From NCBI RefSeq assembly GCF_000340435.2, contig NZ_CP011883.2, forward strand, positions 1,470,686 to 1,534,685: a stretch of DNA of 64,000 nucleotides. The letters run 5' to 3'. Shown here piece by piece: positions 52,683 to 61,800 of the stretch. The notes below the pieces were generated by a model, which saw only the letters and a list, made by a program, of their open reading frames with translations, did no database searches and was not told where the DNA came from. This DNA comes from Mycobacterium haemophilum DSM 44634 (lineage in GTDB: Bacteria > Actinomycetota > Actinomycetes > Mycobacteriales > Mycobacteriaceae). A program made the translations under genes and the position numbers. How positions within the stretch are numbered: the stretch's first letter is position 1; each line of letters opens with the position of its first letter.

Positions 52683-53153
52683 ATGACTGAAGCACTGCGT
52701 CGCGTAAGGGCCAAAGACCTTGATGTTCAGACTCTTTACGAGCTACTCAAGCTGCGGGTGGAGGTTTTCGTCGTCGAACAGGCGTGTCCGTACCCGGAGC
52801 TGGATGGTCGTGACTTGCTGGCCGAAACCCGGCACTTCTGGTTGGAAACGGTTGACGGCGAGGTGATCTGCACGCTGCGGCTGATGGAGGAACACGCCGG
52901 AGGCGAGAAGGCGTTCCGGATTGGCCGGGTGTGTACCAAACGCAGCGCACGCGGCCGGGGGCACACCACGAGGCTGCTGCGCGCCGCATTGGCTGAGGTG
53001 GGCGACTACCCGTGCCGGATTGACGCGCAGGCCTATCTGACCGAAATGTATGTCCAGCACGGGTTTATCCGGGACGGCGAGGATTTCGTCGACGATGGCA
53101 TTCCGCATGTGCCAATGCTGCGGCCCGGCTCCGGTCTGGCGGAGCGGCCGTGA
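52683..53153 (+). CDS. GNAT acetyltransferase, ElaA type (Rv2851c)
   Basis: 156 residues. LYELLKLRVEVFVVEQACPYPELDGRD-like start (split here as ELLKLRVEVFVVEQ and PYPELDGRD), acetyl-CoA loop KRSARGRGHTTRLLRAAL and QAYLTEMYVQHGF. Substrate unknown. It overlaps the next gene by 4 bases (GTGA) and follows mqo by 3 bp. Confidence 0.9.
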   Translation: MTEALRRVRAKDLDVQTLYELLKLRVEVFVVEQACPYPELDGRDLLAETRHFWLETVDGEVICTLRLMEEHAGGEKAFRIGRVCTKRSARGRGHTTRLLRAALAEVGDYPCRIDAQAYLTEMYVQHGFIRDGEDFVDDGIPHVPMLRPGSGLAERP

Positions 53154-55051
53154 AGCCCTATCCGTTCAGTGCGATCGTCGGACACGATCAACTGCGGTTG
53201 GCGCTGCTGCTGTGCGCGGTACGCCCGGAGATCGGTGGGACGCTTATCCGCGGAGAAAAGGGCACCGCTAAGTCGACGGCCGTACGCGGGCTTGCCGCGT
53301 TGCTGTCCGCCGCGACCGGCAGCGCAGCGACTGGTCCCAGCGCCGGCCTGGTCGAAATGCCCCTCGGCGCCACCGAGGACCGGGTGATCGGTTCACTGGA
53401 TCTGCAACGGGTGCTGCGCGACGGTGAGCACGCGTTTTCTCCCGGGCTGCTGGCCCGTGCCCACGGCGGCGTGCTGTATGTCGATGAGGTCAACCTGCTG
53501 CACGATCATCTGGTTGACGTGCTTCTCGACGCAGCGGCGATGGGACGAGTACACATCGAGCGTGACGGCATCTCCCACTCGCACGAGGCCCGGTTCGTGT
53601 TGATCGGCACGATGAATCCGGAGGAGGGTGAGCTGCGTCCGCAACTGCTGGACCGGTTCGGCCTCACCGTGGAGGTGCACGCGTCGCGTGACGTCGATGT
53701 GCGGGTGCAGGTGATCCGGCAGCGGATGGCCTATGAAGCTGACCCGGACGGGTTCGCCGCGCGTTATGCTGACGCCGACGCCGAGTTGGCCCATCGGATC
53801 ACTGCCGCACGAGCCTTCGTTGACGATGTGGTGTTGCCGGACAACGAGTTACGACGTATCGCGGCGTTGTGCGCGGCGTTCGACGTGGACGGTATGCGCG
53901 CGGATCTGGTGGTGGCCCGGACTGCCGCCGCTCACGCCGCCTGGCGCGGCGGGCGCACCGTCGAGGAACAAGACATCCGGGTAGCGGCCGAACTGGCGTT
54001 GCCGCATCGGCGCCGCCGAGACCCATTTGATGACCCCGGCATCGACCGCGACCAATTGGATGAGGCCCTGGCCCGGGCCGGTATCGACCCGGAGCCTGAT
54101 CCTGATCCTGATCCTTCCGGAGGTGGTCAGACCGCCGATTCTGCTGCACCGCAACCAAACTCACAGTCCGCATCGCAGACGCAACCGCCGAGCTCGACTG
54201 GCGACGACCCGCCGCGCCCGGCTTCGCCGCGCTTGCGATCGTCGCCGAGCTCGACCAGCGCACCACCGTCGCAAATGTTCCGTACCCGCGCGCTCACCGT
54301 CCCGGGGGTGGGCGGCGGCGCGCCGGGACGACGATCGCGGGCCCGCAACACCTCCGGCAGTGTGGTGGCGGCGACCGACAGCAGGTGCGGTGCTCTTGGT
54401 CTACACCTGTTCGCGACGTTGCTGTCGGCCGCCGAGCATGCCGGAGCCGGACGGCTGCGGCCGGAGCCAGACGACGTGCGTCGTGCCATCCGGGAGGGGC
54501 GCGAAGGCAACCTAGTGATCTTCGTCGTCGACGCGTCAGGTTCGATGGCTGCCCGGGATCGGATGGCCGCGGTCAGCGGTGCGACCCTGTCGCTGCTGCG
54601 CGATGCCTACCAGCGGCGTGACAAGGTCGCGGTAATCACGTTTCGCCAGCAGGCGGCGCGGCTGTTGCTTCCGCCGACGTCGTCGGTGCATATCGCTGGC
54701 CGCCGGCTGGCCCGGTTCGACACCGGCGGCAAAACTCCGCTCGCTGAAGGCCTGCTGGCAGCGCATGAACTGGTCATCCGGGAAAAGGTGCGCGACCGGG
54801 CACGACGTCCCTTGGTAGTGGTGCTCACCGACGGCCGGGCCACCGCCGGACCAGACCCGTTGGGCCGCAGCCGAACCGCGGCGGCCCGGCTGGCCGCCGA
54901 GGGTGCGGCCGCAGTGGTTGTGGACTGCGAGATGTCGTATGTGCGGCTGGGGTTGGCTGGCCAACTGGCACGCCAGCTCGGTGCACCGACGGTGCGGCTG
55001 CAACAACTACGCGCCGATCATCTGATGCACGCCGTGCGCAGCGTGGCCTAA
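53150..55051 (+). CDS. Mg-chelatase-like protein: AAA+ (ChlI) plus VWA (ChlD) fusion
   Basis: 633 residues from GTG 53150. The N-terminal AAA+ part has Walker A GEKGTAKST, Walker B LYVDEVNLL and GTMNPEEGELRPQLLDRFG. A low-complexity Pro/Ser/Asp linker with a repeat element (residues ~310-375) is followed by a VWA domain with MIDAS DASGSM and TGGKTPLAEGL and VVLTDGRATAG. No CobN is adjacent, but cobO and cobB follow, so it may help cobalt chelation. Match to Rv2850c. Confidence 0.9.
   Translation: MKPYPFSAIVGHDQLRLALLLCAVRPEIGGTLIRGEKGTAKSTAVRGLAALLSAATGSAATGPSAGLVEMPLGATEDRVIGSLDLQRVLRDGEHAFSPGLLARAHGGVLYVDEVNLLHDHLVDVLLDAAAMGRVHIERDGISHSHEARFVLIGTMNPEEGELRPQLLDRFGLTVEVHASRDVDVRVQVIRQRMAYEADPDGFAARYADADAELAHRITAARAFVDDVVLPDNELRRIAALCAAFDVDGMRADLVVARTAAAHAAWRGGRTVEEQDIRVAAELALPHRRRRDPFDDPGIDRDQLDEALARAGIDPEPDPDPDPSGGGQTADSAAPQPNSQSASQTQPPSSTGDDPPRPASPRLRSSPSSTSAPPSQMFRTRALTVPGVGGGAPGRRSRARNTSGSVVAATDSRCGALGLHLFATLLSAAEHAGAGRLRPEPDDVRRAIREGREGNLVIFVVDASGSMAARDRMAAVSGATLSLLRDAYQRRDKVAVITFRQQAARLLLPPTSSVHIAGRRLARFDTGGKTPLAEGLLAAHELVIREKVRDRARRPLVVVLTDGRATAGPDPLGRSRTAAARLAAEGAAAVVVDCEMSYVRLGLAGQLARQLGAPTVRLQQLRADHLMHAVRSVA
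54186..54255 (+). repeat. In-frame insertion element inside the Mg-chelatase linker
   Basis: CGCCGAGCTCGAC at 54186-54198 returns at 54243-54255 (57-bp period) and brackets one copy of the GCGCCCGGCTTCGCCGCGCT core seen three times in the lipase gene. Flanking direct repeats suggest insertion or slippage. Confidence 0.7.
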
Positions 55052-55064
55052 GTCGGACGCGCTT

Positions 55065-55688
55065 ATGCCACAGGGTCGTCCGCTCCGAGTCCCCGACGAC
55101 GGTCTCACCACCCGGGCCCGGCGCAACACGCCAGTACTGGCAGTGCATACCGGTGCCGGCAAGGGCAAGTCGACGGCGGCGTTCGGAATGGCGTTGCGGG
55201 CCTGGAATAGTGGGCTAAACGTCGTCGTCTTCCAGTTCGTTAAGAGCACCAAGTGGAAAGTCGGCGAGGAGGCGGCCTTTCGTCAGCTCGGCCAGCTGCA
55301 CGACCAGCACGGGCTCGGTGGGGCCGTCGAATGGCACAAAATGGGTGCCGGCTGGTCCTGGACGCGTACGTCGCGCAAGGTAGGCAGCGACCTCGAACAC
55401 GCGGAGGCCGCAGCGGACGGCTGGGCAGAGATCTCGCGCCGGCTGGCGGTGCAACGCCACGACTTCTATGTGTTGGACGAGTTCACCTATCCGCTGAACT
55501 GGGGCTGGGTCGACGTCGATGAGGTGGTGGACGTGTTGTTGGCTCGTCCTGGTCAGCAGCATGTGGTGATCACCGGACGCGATGCCCCGCCGCGGCTTGT
55601 CGAGGCCGCCGATCTGGTGACCGAGATGGCTAAGGTGAAGCACCCGATGGACGCCGGACGCAAGGGGCAGAAGGGCATCGAGTGGTGA
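55065..55688 (+). CDS. cobO: Corrinoid adenosyltransferase CobO
   Basis: 207 residues. P-loop HTGAGKGKSTAAFGMALRAW near residue 30, VVVFQFVKSTKWKVGE, VLDEFTYPLNWGW and VVITGRDAPPRLVEAADLVTEM are the CobA/CobO (BtuR) family pattern. It adds the adenosyl group to cob(I)yrinate. 13 bp after the Mg-chelatase gene. Confidence 0.96.
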   Translation: MPQGRPLRVPDDGLTTRARRNTPVLAVHTGAGKGKSTAAFGMALRAWNSGLNVVVFQFVKSTKWKVGEEAAFRQLGQLHDQHGLGGAVEWHKMGAGWSWTRTSRKVGSDLEHAEAAADGWAEISRRLAVQRHDFYVLDEFTYPLNWGWVDVDEVVDVLLARPGQQHVVITGRDAPPRLVEAADLVTEMAKVKHPMDAGRKGQKGIEW

Positions 55689-55705
55689 GCGCGCCCCGTT
55701 CACCT

Positions 55706-55767
55706 CGCGAGCGTGCGTGTCGGTACCGCGACACGCCGTGCGGCGTGTCATTCTGCGCACGCTCGCG
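55706..55767. repeat. Nested palindrome between cobO and cobB
   Basis: Outer arms CGCGAGCGTGCG (55706-55717) and CGCACGCTCGCG (55756-55767) enclose a second stem GACACGCCG (55730-55738) and CGGCGTGTC (55741-55749). The arrangement is a recurring mycobacterial intergenic palindrome as far as I recall. It may also act as a transcription terminator or attenuator. Confidence 0.7.
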
Positions 55768-55782
55768 GCATGAGGTCACAAG

Positions 55783-57159
55783 GTGACGCCGGTCCCCGCA
55801 GTGGTCGTCGCCGCCCCCGCATCTGGCAGCGGAAAGACCACAGTCGCAACGGGTTTGATCGGAGCGCTGCGGCAGGCAGGCCACGCTGTCGCGCCGTTTA
55901 AGGTGGGCCCGGACTTCATCGACCCTGGCTACCACGCCGTGGCCGCATCCCGCCCCGGCCGCAATCTGGACCCGGTATTAGTGGGGGAGCAGCTGATTGG
56001 CCCGTTGTACGCCCATGGCGCCGGTGGCGCGGACATCGCCGTGATCGAGGGCGTGATGGGTCTGTTCGACGGACGCATTGTTCTTTCTGCGGGCTACGCC
56101 GGAGCTACCACGCCGCCGGCTGGGTCCACCGCACACGTCGCCGGTCTGCTGGGCGCCCCGGTGATCCTGGTGGTCGATGCGCGCGGCCAGAGCCACAGCA
56201 TTGCTGCGCTGTTGCACGGCTTTTCCACGTTTGATACCACAACCAGAGTCGCCGGTGTGATCCTCAACAGGGTTGGGTCGGCCAGGCACGAGCAGGTGCT
56301 GCGGCAGGCATGTGAGCAGGCCGGTGTCGCAGTGCTGGGTGCCATCCCACGCGCCGCTGAATTGGAGCTGCCGACAAGGCATCTGGGTCTGGTCACCGCC
56401 GTCGAGTACGGCCGTCGTGCGTACCTCGCGGTCGAGGCGATGACCGCCCTGGTCGCTCGCCACGTCGATCTGGCCGCTGTGTTTGCCGTCGCCGGGTGCC
56501 GGGCCACCGATCGGCCGTGGGATCCGGCGGCGGCGGTGGGGGCAACATCGGGCGGGTGTGCCACCGTGGCAATGGCAACGGGAAAGGCATTCAGTTTCGG
56601 CTACCCAGAGCACGCCGAGCTGCTGCGGGCCGCCGGCGCTGAAGTGGTCGAATTCGACCCGCTCAGTGATCCGTTGCCGGACGGTACGGACGCGGTGCTG
56701 CTGCCCGGCGGGTTCCCCGAGCAGTTCACTGCGGAGCTCGCCGCCAACGACGTCGTCCGTCACCAAATCAAAGAGCTGGCCGCCGCCGGCGCTCCAGTGC
56801 ATGCCGAATGCGCGGGCCTGATCTACCTGGTCTCCGAACTCGACGGACACCCGATGTGCGGTGTGCTGGCCGGGTCGGCACGGTTCACGCCGAGCCTGCA
56901 ATTGGGATATCGCGACGCCGTGGCGGTGGCCGAATCATCGCTGTATTCCGTCGGCCAGCGAGTGGTTGGGCATGAATTCCACCGAACTGCGGTCACATTC
57001 ACCGATAGTTATCAGCCCGCATGGGTGTACCGGGTTGACGAAGTAGACACCATGCGCGATGGCGTGGTGCACGCCGGCGTGCACGCGTCGTACCTGCATA
57101 CTCATCCGGCGGCCACGCCGGACGCGGTGGCGCGGTTCGTCGCACACGCCGGGTCCTAA
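55783..57159 (+). CDS. cobB: Hydrogenobyrinic/cobyrinic acid a,c-diamide synthase
   Basis: 458 residues from GTG 55783. ATPase part with APASGSGKTTVATGL, FKVGPDFIDPGYH and VIEGVMGLFDG; glutaminase part with LLPGGFPEQF and HAECAGLIYL (Cys nucleophile). It amidates the a and c side chains of the corrin ring with glutamine and ATP. Overlapping role order cobO-cobB-cysG. Confidence 0.96.
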   Translation: MTPVPAVVVAAPASGSGKTTVATGLIGALRQAGHAVAPFKVGPDFIDPGYHAVAASRPGRNLDPVLVGEQLIGPLYAHGAGGADIAVIEGVMGLFDGRIVLSAGYAGATTPPAGSTAHVAGLLGAPVILVVDARGQSHSIAALLHGFSTFDTTTRVAGVILNRVGSARHEQVLRQACEQAGVAVLGAIPRAAELELPTRHLGLVTAVEYGRRAYLAVEAMTALVARHVDLAAVFAVAGCRATDRPWDPAAAVGATSGGCATVAMATGKAFSFGYPEHAELLRAAGAEVVEFDPLSDPLPDGTDAVLLPGGFPEQFTAELAANDVVRHQIKELAAAGAPVHAECAGLIYLVSELDGHPMCGVLAGSARFTPSLQLGYRDAVAVAESSLYSVGQRVVGHEFHRTAVTFTDSYQPAWVYRVDEVDTMRDGVVHAGVHASYLHTHPAATPDAVARFVAHAGS

Positions 57160-57168
57160 GCTTGGCGG

Positions 57169-58395
57169 GTGACCGAGAACCCCTACCTGGTCGGCTTGCG
57201 GCTGACAGGTAAGAAGGTCGTAGTGATCGGCGGAGGCACGGTCGCCCAGCGCCGGTTACCCCTGCTTATCGCCAGCGGCGCAGACGTGCATGTCATCTCC
57301 CGTACCGTGACCCCCGCCGTCGAGGCGATGGACGGAATCACTTTGTTGGCGCGGGAATACCGCGACGGCGACCTCGACGGCGCCTGGTACGCGATCGCAG
57401 CCACCGACGACGCCCAGGTGAATGCGGCAGTGGTCGCCGAGGCCGATCGCCGTCGAATCTTTTGCGTTCGCGCCGATATTGCTGTCGAAGGGACCGCAGT
57501 GACGCCGGCGTCGTTTCACTACACGGGATTGTCGGTAGGCGTGCTGGCCGGCGGCGAGCACCGCCGGTCGGCAGCGATCCGGTCGGCCATCCGCGAGGCG
57601 CTGCAACGAGGGCTGATTACCCTCGAAGACTCCGCAAGCTCCGACGTCGTGCCCGGTGGGGTAGCACTGATCGGCGGGGGCCCTGGTGATCCTGAGTTGA
57701 TTACCGTGCGCGGCCGCCGGTTGCTAGCCCAGGCCGATGTCGTGGTCGCCGATCGGCTTGCTCCGCCCGAACTGCTCGCCGAGCTGCCGCCGCACGTGGA
57801 AGTCATCGACGCCGCCAAGATCCCGTACGGCCGGGCCATGGCCCAGGACGCAATCAACGACGTCATGATTGAACGAGCCCGATCCGGGCGTTTTGTGGTC
57901 CGCCTCAAGGGGGGCGACCCGTTTGTCTTCGCTCGCGGCTATGAGGAAGTCTTGGCGTGCGCCGACGCCGGAATCCCGGTGACTGTGGTGCCGGGTGTGA
58001 CCAGCGCCATAGCAGTGCCCGCACTGGCCGGCGTTCCGGTTACCCACCGGGCAATAAATCACGAGTTCGTGGTCGTCAGCGGGCATCTCGCGCCCGATCA
58101 TCCCGAATCGTTAGTGAATTGGAATGCACTGGCTGCATTGTCGGGCACCATAGTTTTGCTGATGGCGGTCGAACGTATCGAGCTATTCGTCGATGTCCTG
58201 CTCAAGGGTGGCCGACCTGCGGATACGCCGGTGCTGGTGGTTCAACATGGCACGACGGCCGCTCAACAGACATTGCGGGCTACCCTTGCCGACACGCCGG
58301 AAAAGGTCCGCGCAGAAGGGATCCGACCTCCGGCGATTATCGTCATTGGGGCCGTAGTGGGGCTCAGCGGCATTCGGCGTTTAAACAATTCTTAA
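57169..58395 (+). CDS. cysG: Siroheme synthase-like: precorrin-2 dehydrogenase plus uroporphyrinogen-III methyltransferase
   Basis: 408 residues from GTG 57169. The N-terminal NAD domain VVVIGGGTVAQRRLPLL is followed after residue ~160 by an SUMT domain with LIGGGPGDPELITVRG, VRLKGGDPFVFARGYEE and VVPGVTSAIAVPALAGVPVTHR (given in parts of at most 20). It makes precorrin-2/siroheme from uroporphyrinogen III, feeding sulfite/nitrite reductases and B12. Match to Rv2847c. Confidence 0.94.
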   Translation: MTENPYLVGLRLTGKKVVVIGGGTVAQRRLPLLIASGADVHVISRTVTPAVEAMDGITLLAREYRDGDLDGAWYAIAATDDAQVNAAVVAEADRRRIFCVRADIAVEGTAVTPASFHYTGLSVGVLAGGEHRRSAAIRSAIREALQRGLITLEDSASSDVVPGGVALIGGGPGDPELITVRGRRLLAQADVVVADRLAPPELLAELPPHVEVIDAAKIPYGRAMAQDAINDVMIERARSGRFVVRLKGGDPFVFARGYEEVLACADAGIPVTVVPGVTSAIAVPALAGVPVTHRAINHEFVVVSGHLAPDHPESLVNWNALAALSGTIVLLMAVERIELFVDVLLKGGRPADTPVLVVQHGTTAAQQTLRATLADTPEKVRAEGIRPPAIIVIGAVVGLSGIRRLNNS

Positions 58396-58417
58396 GATTA
58401 CTGTAGGGTAACCCGCT

Positions 58418-60007
58418 ATGACGGCTCTCAACGACCATGAGCGGGCAGTCCACAACTGGACAGCTGCCCGCTCGGATCGTCCGGCCCCGTCGCGACCGAC
58501 GCGCCAGGCGGAGCCCGCCTCAGAACGTGCGAGCAAGTACCCGACGTGGCTGCCCTCCGGTCGTTTTATCGCAGCGGTCATCGCGATCGGTGGCATGCAG
58601 CTCTTGGCGACCATGGACAGCACCGTCGCCATCGTCGCGCTTCCCAAGATCCAAAACGAGCTGAGCCTGTCCGACGCCGGCCGTAGCTGGGTGATCACCG
58701 CCTACGTGCTGACCTTCGGCGGGCTGATGTTGCTCGGCGGCCGCCTCGGCGACACCATCGGGCGCAAGCGCACGTTCATCGTCGGCGTCGCGCTGTTCAC
58801 CATCTCCTCGGTGCTGTGCGCCGTGGCCTGGGACGAAGCGACCTTGGTCATCGCTCGGCTATTGCAGGGCATCGGGTCGGCTATTGCATCGCCGACCGGT
58901 CTCGCGCTGGTCGCGACCACCTTCTCGAAGGGCCCAGCGCGCAATGCCGCCACGGCGGTGTTCGCCGCGATGACGGCAATCGGCTCGGTGATGGGCCTGG
59001 TGGTCGGCGGTGCGCTGACCGAGGTGTCGTGGCGGCTGGCGTTTCTGGTGAACGTGCCGATCGGGTTGGTGATGATCTATCTGGCCCGCACCGCTTTGCA
59101 GGAGACCAACAAGGAACGGATGAAGCTGGACGCGGCCGGGGCCATTCTGGCCACGCTGGCTTGCACCGCCGCCGTTTTCGCCTTCTCGATGGGACCGGAG
59201 AGGGGTTGGATTTCGCTGACCACGATCGGTTCGGGCGTGGTGGCATTGGCCGCCGCTATCGCCTTTGCCGTCGTGGAACGTACCGCCGAAAGCCCCGTCG
59301 TACCGTTTGACCTGTTCCGCGACCGCAACCGGCTGGTCACCTTCATCGCGATCTTCCTGGCCGGTGGCGTCATGTTCAGCCTGACCGTGTCCATCGGCCT
59401 CTACGTGCAGGACATCTTGGGCTACAGCGCGCTGCGCGCGGGCGTCGGCTTTATCCCGTTCGTCATCGCGATGGGAATCGGCCTGGGCGTGTCCTCACAA
59501 CTGGTGTCCCGGTTTTCGCCACGGGTGTTGACGATCGGTGGTGGCTGGCTGCTGGTGGTCGCGATGCTGTACGGCTGGGCGTTCATGAACCGTGGCGTTC
59601 CCTACTTCCCCAACCTGTTGGCGCCCATCGTCGTTGGTGGCATCGGCATCGGCATGGCCGTCGTCCCGCTGACCCTGTCGGCCATCGCCGGCGTAGGTTT
59701 CGACCGGATCGGCCCGGTGTCGGCGATCGCGCTAATGCTGCAAAGCCTCGGCGGGCCCCTCGTGCTGGCCGTCATTCAGGCGGTGATCACCTCGCGCACG
59801 CTGTACCTGGGCGGCACCACCGGCCCGGTGAAGTTCATGAACGACGCGCAGCTGCATGCACTTGACCACGGCTACACCTACGGCCTGCTGTGGGTGGCCG
59901 GAGCGGCCGTCATCGTCGGCGGCGCAGCGGTGCTCATTGGGTACACCCCCGAGCAGGTCGCCCACGCGCAGGAGGTCAAGGAAGCGATCGACGCCGGCGA
60001 GCTGTAG
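58418..60007 (+). CDS. efpA: MFS efflux pump EfpA
   Basis: 529 residues. A ~48-residue polar N-terminus is followed by 14 membrane helices. TMDSTVAIVALPKIQNEL in helix 1, LGGRLGDTIGRKR motif A and LLQGIGSAIASPTGLALVA are typical of QacA-type transporters. EfpA is an essential, isoniazid-inducible mycobacterial pump and is conserved in M. leprae. Only 22 bp separate it from cysG, with GGGTAACCC in between. Confidence 0.96.
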   Translation: MTALNDHERAVHNWTAARSDRPAPSRPTRQAEPASERASKYPTWLPSGRFIAAVIAIGGMQLLATMDSTVAIVALPKIQNELSLSDAGRSWVITAYVLTFGGLMLLGGRLGDTIGRKRTFIVGVALFTISSVLCAVAWDEATLVIARLLQGIGSAIASPTGLALVATTFSKGPARNAATAVFAAMTAIGSVMGLVVGGALTEVSWRLAFLVNVPIGLVMIYLARTALQETNKERMKLDAAGAILATLACTAAVFAFSMGPERGWISLTTIGSGVVALAAAIAFAVVERTAESPVVPFDLFRDRNRLVTFIAIFLAGGVMFSLTVSIGLYVQDILGYSALRAGVGFIPFVIAMGIGLGVSSQLVSRFSPRVLTIGGGWLLVVAMLYGWAFMNRGVPYFPNLLAPIVVGGIGIGMAVVPLTLSAIAGVGFDRIGPVSAIALMLQSLGGPLVLAVIQAVITSRTLYLGGTTGPVKFMNDAQLHALDHGYTYGLLWVAGAAVIVGGAAVLIGYTPEQVAHAQEVKEAIDAGEL

Positions 60008-60032
60008 GCCGCCGTCGGATCGCCAGCCGGCG

Positions 60033-60530
60033 CTATTCGTTGCCGCCCGGGAAGGCGGTGGTGATGGGCCAGGCGCCCAGCACTTTGTTCCATCGGGCGG
60101 CCATGACCGCGCTCTGGGCTAGGGCCGTCGCGGCGAACGCGCGGTCATCGGCGGTCTCGGCATGCTCGGTGACGGCCCGCCAGGCTGTCGCTGCGTCGTT
60201 CTCCATCCGCGCGGCCAGGCGCGCTGCATCAGCCGCGCTGCCGACCAGCATGGGCAACTGGTAGCCGGAGGCGGCGACTGGAGGAGTGATTCGTCGGGCG
60301 GTCAGCATCGCGATGACATCGTCGCGACGTTGGCGATGCTGGGTCAGGGCGTCCACCACCAGGTTGTTGACACTCGGGGGCGATAGCGCCGACACGATGC
60401 CGTAGCCGTAAATGGTCGAGTGCTCGACGGCAAGCGCTTCGCTCAGCGCGGCGTTGTCGGAGTCCTTACCAACCGGGGTGCGCTTGGGTGTCGCGACCGG
60501 GGTGGGTGCGTTGGGCTCAATGGAGGTCAT
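60033..60530 (-). CDS. Ferritin-like DUF4439 protein (Rv2844)
   Basis: 165 residues. ALSEALAVEHSTIYGYG and HRQRRDDVIAML in the first helices and ARMENDAATAWRAVTEHAE in the third have the Glu/His spacing of ferritin-like four-helix bundles. Function unknown. Overlaps the preceding lipoprotein stop by 4 bases, so the two are coexpressed and likely interact. Confidence 0.82.
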   Translation of the reverse strand: MTSIEPNAPTPVATPKRTPVGKDSDNAALSEALAVEHSTIYGYGIVSALSPPSVNNLVVDALTQHRQRRDDVIAMLTARRITPPVAASGYQLPMLVGSAADAARLAARMENDAATAWRAVTEHAETADDRAFAATALAQSAVMAARWNKVLGAWPITTAFPGGNE

Positions 60531-61069
60531 ATCGAAGGACCTCCGGGAACCAGCGCAACCATGTAGGACGCCATGCAGGAAGCGGCTATGGAGGCCAGCA
60601 GGCCCGCCCGGTAGCCCGATGAGGTGGCGACGAGGCGACTGGCACCCTCCGCTGAGGTGCGCAGCGCATCGATCACGTCCGATACCGGTGGCGGTGGTGG
60701 TGGTTCCGGCGGCGGGCCGGTTGGGCTGGGGCCAGTGCTGGTCGTCTCGCTCGGGGAGGTGGCGAGCTTGCCGGTGGCCCGGGAGATCTCGGTGGCCAGT
60801 GCGCGGGCATGCGCGGCGCGTTGGGTGGCGACTACGGCCAGCGCGGCAGCGATCTGCGGCGGGTTGCCGACGGCCGCCGCGGCGGCGGAGGCCAGCGCGC
60901 TATCGCGTCTGGCCTGGTCCAACGGACCTAGTAGCTCTTCAACCCCTGGGGTCTTGGACGGGGACTCGCTGCAGGCGGAGACGCACACCCCAAGCACAGC
61001 GAGAGCGGCACCACCGGCGAGCACACCGCGCCTGTTGATGACGGGTACTGCGCTGCGCACGCCCAACAT
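60527..61069 (-). CDS. Probable lipoprotein, Rv2843-like
   Basis: 180 residues from ATG 61069. A signal with a lipobox VSAC near residue 33 follows NRRGVLAGGAALAVLGV. The mature chain is Ala-rich helical with a Pro-rich spacer PTGPPPEPPPPPP in the middle. Function unknown. It precedes the ferritin-like gene in the same transcript and is divergent from rimP. Confidence 0.78.
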   Translation of the reverse strand: MLGVRSAVPVINRRGVLAGGAALAVLGVCVSACSESPSKTPGVEELLGPLDQARRDSALASAAAAAVGNPPQIAAALAVVATQRAAHARALATEISRATGKLATSPSETTSTGPSPTGPPPEPPPPPPVSDVIDALRTSAEGASRLVATSSGYRAGLLASIAASCMASYMVALVPGGPSI

Positions 61070-61205
61070 CCTGCCATTGGGACCGGCGCAGGCACGATGA
61101 GGCACGATGAGGTGACCTTGACGACACGATCACGTCGTTATTCACGATTCCTGGCGTATCGTTGGCCATTGGATTCCGCCGACAACTCAAGATGAGGAGC
61201 TCGCC

Positions 61206-61748
61206 GTGAGCACCGGGCTACCTTCGCAGACACAGGTAATCGAGCTGCTCGGTGGAGAGTTCGCGCGTGCCGGTTACGAGATCGAGGACGTGGTCATCGA
61301 CGCTCGGTCCCAACCGCCCCGGATTACCGTGATTGCCGACGGTGACACAGCCCTCGATCTGGACACCATAGCCACCCTGTCGCGTTCGGCATCGGCCTTA
61401 CTGGACGGCCTGGATAACATCGCGGACCGCTACGTCCTCGAGGTCAGCTCGCCCGGTGTGGAACGACCGCTGACCAGTGAGAAACACTTCCGCCGCGCCC
61501 GCGGCCGCAAGGTTGAACTGGCCTTGTCGGACGGATCGCAGCTGACCGGTCGAGTCGGGCAGACGTGCGGCGACACGGTGGCGTTGGTGGTCCGCGAAGG
61601 CCGCGACTGGGTGGTGCGCGCGATCCCGCTTGTTGAAATCGTGAAAGCTGTTGTCCAGGTGGAGTTTTCACCACCTACACAAGCGGAGTTGGAACTAGCG
61701 ACTGGGGTGGTCAGGGGGCAGGCCCGCAGAACGGAGGCCGGAGCATGA
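61206..61748 (+). CDS. rimP: Ribosome maturation factor RimP
   Basis: 180 residues from GTG 61206 with GAGGAG upstream. DLDTIATLSRSASALLD, YVLEVSSPGVERPLTSEKHF are diagnostic. Acts in 30S subunit assembly. The rimP-nusA-ylxR-infB order is conserved in bacteria. Confidence 0.95.
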   Translation: MSTGLPSQTQVIELLGGEFARAGYEIEDVVIDARSQPPRITVIADGDTALDLDTIATLSRSASALLDGLDNIADRYVLEVSSPGVERPLTSEKHFRRARGRKVELALSDGSQLTGRVGQTCGDTVALVVREGRDWVVRAIPLVEIVKAVVQVEFSPPTQAELELATGVVRGQARRTEAGA

Positions 61749-61800
61749 ACCGCGCCGGCGACGATGCAGAGCGAAAGAGCGATGAAGAGGAGCGGCGCTG
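61749..61800 (+). repeat. MIRU-like unit between rimP and nusA
   Basis: GCGCCGGCGACGATGCAGAG followed by CGAAAGAGCGATGAAGAGGAGCGGCGC, the same type as the units before frr. It carries the nusA ribosome site (GAGGAG) and joins its ATG. Confidence 0.7.

Noticed and set aside
55630..55935. Leftward frame across the cobO-cobB palindrome
   Set aside because: Arises from the palindrome and the reverse of cobB; no start signal.
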